Positions 48,133-58,662 of a stretch of DNA of 64,000 nucleotides are shown here, piece by piece. Origin of the DNA: Polytrichum commune (taxonomy: Eukaryota > Streptophyta > Polytrichopsida > Polytrichales > Polytrichaceae); contig OX485803.1 of assembly GCA_950295325.1 (NCBI GenBank), positions 38,763,554-38,827,553 on the forward strand. The letters run 5' to 3'. Made by a program: the position numbers and the translations under genes. The notes below the pieces were generated by a model. The model saw nothing but the letters and a program-made list of their open reading frames with translations. It had not been told where the DNA came from and did not search any database. The first letter of the stretch is position 1, and each line of letters opens with the position of its first letter.

Positions 48133-51100
48133 TCATTTGGAGCTGGAAAGCTTTCTCCTTGGCAACGGGAACTCCAGGAAACTCCTCCGGCATTTTAAAG
48201 AGTTGTCGCCTGCCCTCTCTGGAAACGAGGTTGTCGTAGGAGTCAATGGCATCCGTGTAACACCTTGTGCAATAAGTTGGTTTTGCTTGCCCCGAATGTG
48301 CCTAAGGCCAGCGATCAAGTTAGTTTGTAGAACAGGATGTTGCTCAGCCTTGAGTGCAAGGGTGGCGTAAATGTCGTGCGTAGTTGCGGCAGTAGGTGCT
48401 TGTGAAGAACTCTCTTGGGAAAGGGGAGTCGAATTGAAGGAGTCATTATGGGTAAACTGAGAAGATAACTGCGAGGGGTTCTGTTCGTCGTCCACAGTCA
48501 CAGGGTCCACAGGAGTTAGAGTGATGTGATCTTCGTCAACATCAATTTGCAGAACATTGTCTTGCACCACAAGTTCAACTTGGATTGGCGTGTCGACGTC
48601 TTCCGGAACATGGATTTGAGTAGTCTGTTGTGACAGTCCTGCGTAGCAACGCGCAATTGGAGTGTCGCGCTGAGTTCCATGTCGTGTACCAGCTTCACGA
48701 ACTATGGCACCATCTTCAATTCCAGGGTGGAGCATCTTGAAGACTTTAATGGTATGCTTGCAAATCATGCCCTCTTTGGCGACGGGGCAGTCGCATTGTG
48801 CCCATTCAGAGTCCAGACATTTGATGGTCCACACCTTCGGGCGGTTGTTTACAGACCCCACATATGCAACATCCTCGTCCAAACAAATGAGGATGTTACT
48901 GTCAGGTATGTCGTTGGCTCCCATAATTGCAGATGCAACAATACCCTCTTGTTTCTTGTTGCGTATATATCCGTATGCTTTGCATTGGACACTGTACCAG
49001 TAATGAGTCAAAACGTCACCGTTAGATGATAAATAAGCCAATCCATGTGCCTACCCACAAATCTTTCTTTGGCAGAGTTTAGAACACTCTTCAAATTGCC
49101 GTGGTAGGATTCAATAGCCGCGTTAGTGTTCTGTCCTGCATGTGGTATCTGTCGCGCTCCAACGCACCACATTGGTGTCTTGGCTCGCCAAACATCGTTC
49201 ATGTATCTCATGAACGCACTCGCCAATGGACGAGTGTTAGATATATTGTCAAGTTGGTCGAGGGCCCAGTCGATAGGATCATCGTCAACCTTGCAACCTT
49301 TTCCGTACATTATGTCGCCGAGCATTTGAAGAACAGTGTTGCGTTCTGCAACGCTTGAAATTTTCTTGATGGCGTTCTCTGCCCATGACTTCCTGACATG
49401 CCACAAGCACAGGAAAATTTTGGCTTGCGGCCACACCATGCTGCGCGAGAGACAAAACAGCAGATTATGAGCTCACATGATGAACATTGAGGAAAATACC
49501 TGTAACAGTGAAGAATTAATAATTAACACCAATATGCAATGCAGGACACTGCATTACATATTGGGGTGAGACTACAAAGTAAAAGTTGCAGAACATACAA
49601 TAACTGCTTACCCAAGTGTGTTAATTTTAGCCTGAGCATTGTCAACGATAATAGAGGATGGTAACCAATCATTTTTTAACCCTTGAACCCTGTCATGTAG
49701 CGCTTGAAGAACTGGGCGGAGATCTTGTTCACGTGTCCGCGAAATGACAAAGAAAGCCACTAGTATGCCATTTCTCCAATCATCGAACACCATGACAGTG
49801 TAGAGTGGGTACTATAGAAACAATGAACATCATTGTTAGCATAGGGCATAACATGGTTGAAACAAATTGACTGGCAGTATGAGAAAATCATCACAGAACA
49901 TGACGACGAAGATGAAGGACATGGACATTAGCTTACCTTAGTCTGCCTGGTACCAAACGTGGCGTCAATGGAAAGAGCGTTGTTGTGACCGAAGTTTGCC
50001 ATCATTTCAAGTTGCCATTCAGTTTGTATGCCTATGGTGAAAGGTGAGTCGTCCTGTGTTTGAGAATTAAGGTCCAGTAGCGAGTGCTCTTGGTAGTAGA
50101 ACACGATGTCTGGATTCTCTGCTGCCCACATACGGACGCTAATCGGGTCGGACGGATGTTTCTCCCACAGGTCTTCAGCCCTCTTTCGACATATGTTTCT
50201 GACGTCGGACGACAACAAGAATGTGTCGCACGTCACCACTCCATTAGACACGGCAAGCTCACGAACCTCTTTGGTGTGTTGTTGCATGATTTGGGCAGGA
50301 AATAACCCATAGGCATGCATTTCAGCAATTTTTTGTTTCATTTCAGTTGAAAGACCAACACTGAGCGCATATCTAAATCCACCGATCATGGTGCCGTGAC
50401 AGTGTTCTCCAGCTTTATTCAAGTGTTCTGCATTTTCATAAATTAGCAAACACAACGAGTGGTCCAGATAGGGCTTCTTCGCAAGAAAACAACATTGGCA
50501 CCCTTGCTTTCTTGAGTTGCCCGCATATGTCTTGCCAATGCGCGCAACCTTTGGACGGGTTGATTTGCTCACTGCGAAAGACTCGTATTCCGGTACTACC
50601 TTCTTACATTGTTTTTTCTTCTGCAACATCTTCTGTTTTTTTTTTTTTTGTAGATTTCAGTAGAGCTTGCATATCATGTGCAAGAATATCACTCCTATCT
50701 TCGGGGCCAAAATTGCACCTGTATCTGCAATGGCAATGGAAGAACACATGTATTGAATATGTATCATTTTATATGTACATATTTGCAGGACATGGAATCC
50801 ATACACCCTCATGAACAGTAAGGACAATGTACTGCAAATTGTGGAGTGTAGAATGAAATGCATAAGTTTGATATTTGGTTGCTGAGCACATTATGACAAG
50901 CAGAACATGAATAGTGTGTGGTTTCAAATTCAGAGCAGGCAGTAGGTCAAACCTCAGTACAATTGCAGGACTGTGTGCACGAGGTGTTCGCAAGGAGTTT
51001 GGCAAGTTAACACGCACGATTTCCTTGGTGAAATTGCAGGGAAATTGAGGATGTTGTTGCTCGTCTTTAATGAAATCATCAAGTCTCTCCCACAATATTA

Positions 51101-51362
51101 CAGCTAGCTTAGAGGTTTTCTGTATCCCTTGACCTTGAGTAACGTGGTTGGTCCACACCAAGTCGTCCATACCAAATGCACCTGGAGGAGGATTTTGAAC
51201 TCTCTCTCTCAACGAAATTATAAAATCAGCCTGCATTGCACGAAATGTTGCAGGAGCGATTTGTGGGATGTCATCATCGCAATCTACACTGGATTGAGGA
51301 TTTGACAAATTGCGGGGGAAATGGGTGGTCGCCTTCTCTTGCACAGAATTTCGGGAGGCCAT
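48133..51362 (-). pseudogene. MULE transposase (MuDR-type, DDE plus SWIM), two frame breaks
   Basis: Exons 51362-50953, 50724-49937, 49811-49612, 49440-48133; all four join in phase with GT/AG. Catalytic residues are present: Asp in ALSIDATFGT (49,964-49,966), Asp in SIIVDNAQA (49,641-49,643), Glu in NAAIESYHG (49,110-49,112), plus LCLWHVRKSW. A SWIM zinc finger CDC...CKH lies at about 48,752-48,795. The N-terminal half carries a FAR1/WRKY-GCM1-like Cys/His region (CQCCFLAKKPY...HCHG). Two breaks prevent a continuous frame: an A(14) tract in exon 2 (50,636-50,649) is off by one, and one base is missing near 49,020 in exon 4. Either real decay or assembly errors would explain this. It would cut the terminal repeats to move the element. 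Confidence 0.85.
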
Positions 51363-51375
51363 TTCGATGAATACG

Positions 51376-51815
51376 AATGTGATGAGGGAGGGGATGTGTC
51401 ATTGTAAGGTGAAGGCGATGAAGAAAAATTGAGCAGTACCCAACTACTTTGAACAGCAGAACTGGAAACGAGGGAGGGGATGTGTCCTTGCAAGGTGAAG
51501 GCGATGAAGAAAATTTGAGCAGTACCCAACTACTTCGAATAGCAGAACTGGAAACGAGGGAGGGGATGTATCCTTGCAAGGTGAAGACGATGAAGAAAAT
51601 TTGAGCAGTACCCAACTGCTTCGAACAACAGAACTGGAAACGAGGGAGGGGATGTGTCCTTGCAAGGTGAAGAGGATGAAGAAAATTTGAGCAATACCCA
51701 ACTGCTTCGAATAACAAAACTAGAAACGAGGGAGGGGATGTGTCCTTGCAAGGTGAAGGCGATGAAGAAACTTTGAGCAGTACCCAACTACTTCGAATAG
51801 CAGAACTGGAAACGA
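51376..51815. repeat. 86-bp tandem repeat upstream of the transposase
   Basis: Five copies of an 86-bp unit ('gaaacgagggaggggatgtg', 'tccttgcaaggtgaaggcga', 'tgaagaaaatttgagcagta'). It lies directly upstream of the transposase ATG and may be its promoter region. Confidence 0.93.
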
Positions 51816-52262
51816 GGAGCAAAGAACTCAAAATCTGAAAACACGAGCACAAATGACGAAACCCTAAACCATCACACACTATGCAAAGAAATGTGTGGTC
51901 TGCGTTCCAAGACCCTTAAATCCTAGATCCAAAAATCACTCCATTCGCATACCTGTAGAGCATGTTCTGTATAGGTAGATATATAGGAACACTCCATCGC
52001 AGATCTGCAGAGCATGTACTGTATATGTACATATGCAGAACTGGGTCTGGGTGTACAGATCTGGGTATACAAAACAATAGATGCAGAACTGGATATACAA
52101 TACCCTATACTTGTAACATTGTGTATATAACATTGTATGTATAAATATATAAGGATCTTAGTATATGTCAATGTCGTGTACTAAATCCTAGCTACACAGG
52201 TCTGGAGGACGCCTTCAACGCGGACGTGGAGTGGAGTGGATGGACGGCTGGACACTGCTGAC

Positions 52263-52332
52263 GTCACTTCACGGGCAGTCCTTACATGTCAGAGGTGCCC
52301 CCTATAAGTTCGTGAGGTATTTAACGTCCTCC
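52263..52332 (-). repeat. MULE right terminal inverted repeat
   Basis: Reverse complement of the left end; the matched core 'ggtgccccctataagttcgt' is at about 52,294-52,313. Confidence 0.88.
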
Positions 52333-52333
52333 A

Positions 52334-52390
52334 GCCCTGCATCTGCATCCCGGATAATAAAGCGGGGATGCCGATGCAGATGCAGGGCCA
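52334..52390. repeat. Palindrome adjoining the MULE right end
   Basis: 'ccctgcatctgcatc' at about 52,334-52,348 pairs with 'gatgcagatgcaggg' at about 52,373-52,387. It is immediately outside the transposon end. Confidence 0.8.
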
Positions 52391-52409
52391 CTGGCCTTGC
52401 CCTAACCTC

Positions 52410-53907
52410 TAATCCTCAAAGCTCGGAACTTGTGAGGCATCGGTGGATGGTTTCAGAGCTATCGATCAGAATCTAGGCGAGGTTGCAGGGACTTTGAGTC
52501 CTCAGATGACGAACACGAGATTTTCAGGTTCTGGAGCATCTTTTGAAATCGGTGCACGCCAACATAGACCGACATTGTGACGGAGTACGTTGAAGAGGAA
52601 GCGCTGGCCAACATTGGTTTTTTGAGTTCGCAAGAGGATCGAATTAGCTCCAGATGCATTCGTCCGTGCACATTGTCGAGACTTTGAAGTAGCAATCCTT
52701 AAAAGTTAAGGCAACTAGCGAGTGATCGACTGGGCATTTGAGCTGGGCGACATTGGATTTCGGGCATCCTCTACTTCCTCTTGCAGCACTGGCACTCGAG
52801 CTCCAGATGGTGAGCTCAACCTAGGTTTTGACGTTCTGGAATTTAGACAGGTCGTCTTCGCAATTCGGTGGTCGTGAGTGGTGGTCAGGTGGACAGTAGG
52901 ACGGTTCTGATTTGAAGAGTCTTGGTGAATTTGATTTGATTTTCTTTGGGCTAATAATCATCTTCATCCTTCTGAGAGACTATCGATTCAAGTTCCAGAC
53001 GGGTCCGTGCGCATGATTGCGATGGTTTTGAAGAAGTTGTTGTTCTGGACAGTCGGGGCTTGTGAGGCAGACCGACTGGGTTTTTGAGGTGGGTGAAACT
53101 GGATTGGATTAGGCTTCCTTTATTTCCTTCGAGGCACCATCCGAACTTCAGATGTGCTCCAGATGGTGAGCTTCACATTTTGACGTTCTGGTGTCTGGGG
53201 AGTTCAGTAGTCATGAGTTGTGGTTGAAATGACATCTTGGAGTTGCAATCCTAGAAAGTCGGGGCTTGTAAGGCACCTACCTAGAAATGCGGAGGGTAAG
53301 ACACTACACGTGCCCACAGCATTGACCTTAATCAGTGTAGCCAGTGACGAATGGGTTCAATTTGAGCTTTGCGAGTTTAAATTTCGGGCTTCCTCTAATT
53401 CCTCTTGCGGCATCAGCCGGGCTCAAGATTTTGACATTCTGGATATATCTTTGAATTTCGGTGTTCGTGAGTCGTGGTTCGATGGTAGTGACAGCTTTGA
53501 TTTGAAAAGTGGTGGCCGGAGTAGGGATTTGAGCTAGCAGCTCGAATCTCCTGCAGATGAGCCCCCGAAGCCTCTGATCTTCTCAACTCGGAACTAGAAT
53601 TCGGAGGTGGGCGAAGAATTAGTTGAGGGTTTAGTGGGCATGATCACGGGACACAGCTCCAAATGGCAGCAAATGCAAGGGACACAGCTCCACTTTTGCT
53701 CTTTGGAGTTCAGTACCTAGTCGCGAGCCATGGTTCGATGGTAGTGACAGATTTAATCTGAAAAATGCTGGCCTAAGTTGGGGTTTGGGCTAACATCAAA
53801 TGTCCTGCAGTTTACCCCCCCGAATTGCGCAGCAAGCCTCTGATCTTCTCAGCTTGGAGCTGGGCGGGGCGAAGATTGGGCATCATCACAGGACATAATA
53901 GCTCCAA
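52410..53907 (+). promoter_or_regulatory. BAHD 5' leader and promoter region with internal duplications
   Basis: Homologous to the leader of the BAHD pseudogene from about 33,430. It contains several diverged copies of a module with 'tcctctaattcctcttg.ggcat' (about 52,770, 53,120, 53,395) and two copies of 'tctcagcttggagct...ggcatcatcacaggacata' type sequence (about 53,580-53,690 and 53,850-53,930). The second copy runs into the start codon, so an 'aaatggca.caaatgcaa' start-like segment also occurs near 53,660. Confidence 0.6.
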
Positions 53908-56900
53908 ATGGCAACAAATGCAAGCGACATAGCTCCTCCGCCGTTACGATGCATCAGCAAGAAAACATCCCTGGTACGCCCCGTATCCCCCTCACCAGCC
54001 AAAGGCACAACCATCCCGCTCACCGTCGTGGACCGCATCAGCAACGGCATCTTCACACCCGCCATCCTCCTGTACTCGGAACCAGAAGATGGCCACTATC
54101 ATCAGCGTGATTTCCCGGCCGCAGTGCGCAAGCTGGAGGAGTCGTTGGCGGAGGTGCTGGTGGAGTTTTACCCTCTGGCGGGCCGCCTGGTGAAGGGAGC
54201 CCAGGGGGTTCCTGAGGTTCGCTGCGACGATGCGGGAGCCATCTTCACGGAGGCGGTGGCGGAGGAGACGTTCGAAGAGGCGGGCGGCATGGATGCTCTC
54301 CCTCGCGTCACGGGCATGGACGCCACTGGGCTCGGCGACAGACCTCGCTTCTCAATTCATGAGCATGACGAACTTCCCATCCTTGTCGTTCAGGTAAACA
54401 AGTGCTCAGCATCAGTGGCCGGGGAGATTTTCAAACATAGTCGGTCAAAATCTAATGTTTTCAAGTCCAGCCGGTTACATGTTGTGATCTTTCGGTTTTT
54501 CTTTACTGATGTGAAGTATACACTCCATAGATACATCTAAGCTGCTCGGTAATTTTCCTGAAGTCTTGATCTTCAAGTGGTTATTTCTCAAACCTAACCG
54601 GGTCATCTGTAACTGAGCGGTCGGTTCTCTCCGTTCATTGCTCATCATCATTGTCGCTTATGGAATTCTCTTTTTTTTAGCACATACTTTACGTGCCCCG
54701 ATTTTCTTAGGGCGAACCATTAGGGTGCATTCAAGCACATCCACCTCGTTTAGAAAATTATGTTCAATTGTCCAAACATATTGTTTATGATGTTCGTCAA
54801 TGATGTGTGTAATCTCTTTCTCTTATCGAAATTACGTTAGATAGTGGGCATTGGATGGAACCATTCGTAGACTTGTTGTTGTGGCCACCCACCATTTGGT
54901 CAGGTCCATCCAATGCCCATTATCTAGTACTTCGATGGTGGTCATCCACTGTTCAGCCAAGTCCACCCAATGCATGTTGTCTAGTACAAAACCTATACTC
55001 CGATAGTTTTGGGACCACCCACCGCACGGCCAGGTCTACGCAATGCCCGTTATCTAGTTCAAAACCTATACTACGATGGTTTGTAAACGTAGTTTTTGGA
55101 GTATTGCACCACTTTCAAAGAGAATTGAGTCGCTGCAGAAAGGAGGGAATGCGACCCAACCAGCTGATAACCTAAGCTTTTGTACTCATTGTTCTCTCTG
55201 TCTCTGTCTCTCTGCAAAACCTATCCCAGGATTGTTCTGGAGCATTGTACGAATTTTGAGCATATCATTGCACAAAAGAGGGAATGTGACCCAGCCAAGC
55301 TCATAACCTAGTCTTTGTTGTGATGGCAAATCCTGGAAGTTGGTTTGCTGTTACAGAGGCACATGCCTAGTTTCTGTACCACTTTTGAAGAGGATTGCAT
55401 TGCAGATAAGAGGGAATGTGACCCAGTCAGTTGACAACAAAAGATTGGTTGCTATCATAACCCTGGGAAGCTGGTTTGCTGTTACAGAGGCCCATGGGAA
55501 GTAGTACGTATTGCTAATGAATCAACAAGAAAACCGAGTGTAGTTGTTTAACAACCACAATTTATCTCCTCCTAGGGTCTCCCATCAAAACCTGATTCAT
55601 TAGCATTACGTACCCTCTCCCATGCCAAGAATATTTTGGCAAAAGGAAAGAAAACACAGGATCTACCTCATCACAAAAGCGAAGTATTCCCAAGCCACAT
55701 TGCTCAAGTGCAAGCTTATGATTGCACTAGTGCAAATAATAAGTACTCTTGACAAATTTCTTTTAGGTGTACACACAATCATCTTCCTCTTCTCAAGCAC
55801 CTAAGTGTTGTGTTACTAACCAACTTGATGGTTGTTTTCCATGTTTCAAACATCTAAATGTTGTGGAGTCTAACCTGTTGTGGAGTCTAACCTGTTTTGA
55901 AGTCATTTTCTCGACCTGCTACATGCAACTATCCACATGACAATTCAAGTTCACCTGCAAGTGATGTGTCCTCCCCATGGTTCACATGACCCATTAGATC
56001 AACTATCAACAAAAGATTTTATTTGTTCATGTTTCCCCACATTTCTCTTTGTGTCCCACATCTCACATTGGGATCCCATGCTAGTGTCTACTCCATGTTG
56101 AGGTGATGGTGCTATTTTAATTTGAAGTTGAATTTTGGGGTTATTTTCTTCTCATTTCTATGACACCCTTGTAGGTTACATTGTTTAGGTGTGGAGCAAT
56201 CACACTAGCTGTAAATTGGCATCATCATGTTGCGGATGGCACCTCTGGGACGAATTTCCTTAAGGCTTGGTCTGAAATTGCCCAAGGACAACCCATCTCC
56301 TCTCTTCCTGATCACAGGTAAGTTATGGTTAATTTACCACCTCAATGTAACATCAGTGGGCTTAATATGGTCATTTATCCTAATCAAACACCTACATTTG
56401 AGAAGTGTGTGGTTTAGGCGTGGATCTAGGAATGGACACCACAAGGAAACGTCTTTAAAAGAGATTGGATTGCATGCTCAAATTTATTAACTATATTGTG
56501 GAATCACTAGTCAACATAATTAATGGGGGGGGGGGCTCATATGATTGTTCACAAAGAAAGAGAATCTATATTTTGATAGTGAGCAAGACATTTATACAAG
56601 GCTCTAAAACAATGAGGAAAATGGCTACAACCTCAAACTTGATGTGTCAATTGCCTCATATTAATTATGTCTATAATATCCTATGAAAAGTGAGTGTAGA
56701 GGTAATGGTGTTTCTTTTTGGCCCACTATCTAACGTGACCCCATTCTTGGTGCACCCAACCCCATAAGCATTTACAAGTTCAATAACATCAACCAAATAG
56801 AGCAAAGTCACTGAGGGTTATGGAAGCTAGGAAGAAGGTTAGGAGGATTGGGTTGGGAACCTATTAGCTCATGTGGACTTTCCTTGAACACTCAAGGCCA

Positions 56901-58662
56901 TCGAAAGTGATTGAAGAATGTGTTGAACAATCAAGGCCGTCAATATAATATTTCTTGTGCTAACCAACAGTTGCACATCATATATATTTTTGGGTTATTT
57001 CATATATACCTTCTTATATGTCTTTGTTCCTTCAAACGCAAACATAATCTTGGAACTTTATTTGAACTTACTCAAACACAATGTATATGAGGGCAAAGAA
57101 GAACCCAATGGATGCGTACGGTAATAAGGAATGGAAACGGATGAGAGAATGTTAAAGATGAGGAAGAGGAAAGCAGGAAGGGAAGATGGAGGGAGGTAGG
57201 GATGGAAGGTGGATTCTAAGTGTTCTTGTTAGACAATTTTTGTATCCGTTTGTCTAATGACGTGGCACCTCGATCCACACACAAAACCTCTCTATATATT
57301 CATGGGACATTGTCAAGGGGGTCCATGATTGAAAGCATACTAGATGAAATATGACAAGCAGAGCCCAACATTTTCCTTTTTAATTGCACCCATACCCAGA
57401 CCATGCCCATCAGCAGTGACCTATGCCCACCCATGCCCACCCATAGCATGACATGTGCGCACCCATGCCCACCCATGCCCACCCATGCCCACACATAGCA
57501 TGACATGTGCCCACCCATGCCCACCCATGCTATTCAAATTGCGCCCATGTATTCAAAAATTGTGTAATGTGTATTGTGTAATGTGTAATGTGTCTTGTAT
57601 GATTGTGTAATTGTGCCCCACCCATGCCCACCCATGCCCACCCATTATAATATCAAACCCATGCCCACCCATGAACAATAATATCGCAGTCATGCCCACC
57701 CATGCCCACCCATGAACAATAATATCGTAGCCATGCCCACCCATGCCCACCCATGAACAATAATATTGCACCCATGCCCACCCAAAAGGTGGGTATGGGC
57801 ATGGGCATGGGTATGGGCACCCAATGTAGGGCTATGATGACAAGTAGAGCTGAAATTTATTGGAGATGTCGGCTCAATTGATTGTTTGCAATTGTTCGTT
57901 TGCAGACGCTCTTTGCTAGCAGGCCGAAATCCTCCCAAGCTTCCAGAGACCGAACCCCCCGAATACAAAGTGCTTCCGGAAGTCGAACTAGGTGATAGCA
58001 CTCCCACTATGTCCGAGGAAGTGACGTTTTCGTTCACGAAAGAGGAAATCTTGCAGTTGAAGGAGCAAGCGACGGAGGGGAACACCCTTGGCCCTTTCAC
58101 GTCGGCGGAATGCATATCGGCTCATCTATGGAGGGCAATCACAAAAGCAAGAGGGTTTAGTAGGGAAGACACCACTAACCTCTACTCCGTCATCAATGGA
58201 AGGAAGAGGATGGAAGGCTTCCCTCTCGCTTACTTTGGCAATTGTGTTTTTCTAAGGAGATGCGTTTGCTCCATGGGCGATTTGTTGGATAAGCCATTTG
58301 GGGAGGTGGTTGCGATGGTTCATGATGCGATAACTAGTTGCACCGACGAGTACGCGAGGTCGTTTGTGGATTGGGTGGAGGACGTGGGCCCTTCCAAGGT
58401 CGGCTTGCGAGATGGGGAGACCTTCGCTTCACACCACTTCCAGCCCACGTTCTGGACGCAATTCCCGATCTACGATCTGGACTTTGGGTTTGGGAAGCTG
58501 ACGTACGGGGGTCGGAACAGCCAGCGAGTCGGGGGCTCTAGTTTCGCGGCGGTGTTGCCTACGGCTGCAAGAGATGGGTCTGTGAGGGGGATCATGTTCT
58601 GCCAACCAGAGGCAGCTGCAACTCTACGGGACATATTGAAACCGCAAAACACAAATTCTTAA
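53908..58662 (+). CDS. BAHD acyltransferase (hydroxycinnamoyltransferase-like), 3 exons
   Basis: Exons 53908-54393, 56175-56317, 57906-58662; phases agree and the product is 461 residues, the normal BAHD length. The small middle exon carries the catalytic HHHVADG (H179-D183 as HxxxD). The last exon carries YDLDFGFG (residues 402-406), a variant of the structural DFGWG motif with Phe for Trp. Other family landmarks: LVRPVSPSPAK at the N-terminus, VEFYPLAGRLVKG, PILVVQ/VTLFRCGAITLAV across intron 1, and PDHRRSLLAGRNPP across intron 2. These cytosolic enzymes transfer acyl groups from acyl-CoA to alcohols or amines; HCT and related phenolic or polyamine acyltransferases are the nearest idea, but substrate cannot be read. 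A broken duplicate lies at 33.4 kb. The introns carry repeats. Confidence 0.93.
54845..55445. repeat. Diverged repeats in BAHD intron 1
   Basis: Two families: copies of 'gg.caggtccatccaatgcccattatctagt' type sequence at about 54,845-55,065, and three copies of 'agagggaatgtgacccag.cag.tgataac' type sequence at about 55,135, 55,270 and 55,410. The block at 34,930-35,270 matches part of this in inverted orientation. Confidence 0.7.
56343..56530 (+). repeat. Dispersed repeat family A, copy 5
   Basis: It contains 'gtgggcttaatatggtcatt', 'atcctaatcaaacacctaca', 'aaaagagattggattgcatg' and 'agtcaacataatta'. It is the best plus-strand copy and begins 26 bp after the splice donor of BAHD exon 2. Confidence 0.7.
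57409..57830. repeat. CCCATGCCCACC minisatellite in BAHD intron 2
   Basis: Two blocks (about 57,409-57,530 and 57,614-57,830) of 'acccatgccc' units, the second with a longer unit of about 57 bp including 'atgaacaataatatcg'. Between them is a 'gtgtaatgtgt' repeat. It ends about 75 bp before the exon 3 acceptor. Confidence 0.9.

Larger units (their letters stand above)
36969..52332. mobile_element. 15.4-kb MULE with Ulp1 protease gene (Kaonashi-like)
   Basis: Inverted ends: left 36,969 on reads ggggacgttaagtacc then 'cacgaacttatagggggcac'; the reverse complement of the right end, read from 52,332, is ggaggacgttaaatacc then 'tcacgaacttatagggggca'. Similarity runs about 70 bp. Inside are a satellite array, a Ulp1-type protease gene on the plus strand and a convergent MULE transposase gene on the minus strand. 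MULEs bearing Ulp1-like peptidases are known in plants as Kaonashi elements. I see no 8-11-bp target duplication at the ends. Confidence 0.88.

Noticed and set aside
51274-51879. 201-codon frame upstream of the transposase
   Set aside because: It reads the 86-bp tandem repeat antisense to nothing else, shifting frame with the period; no coding evidence.
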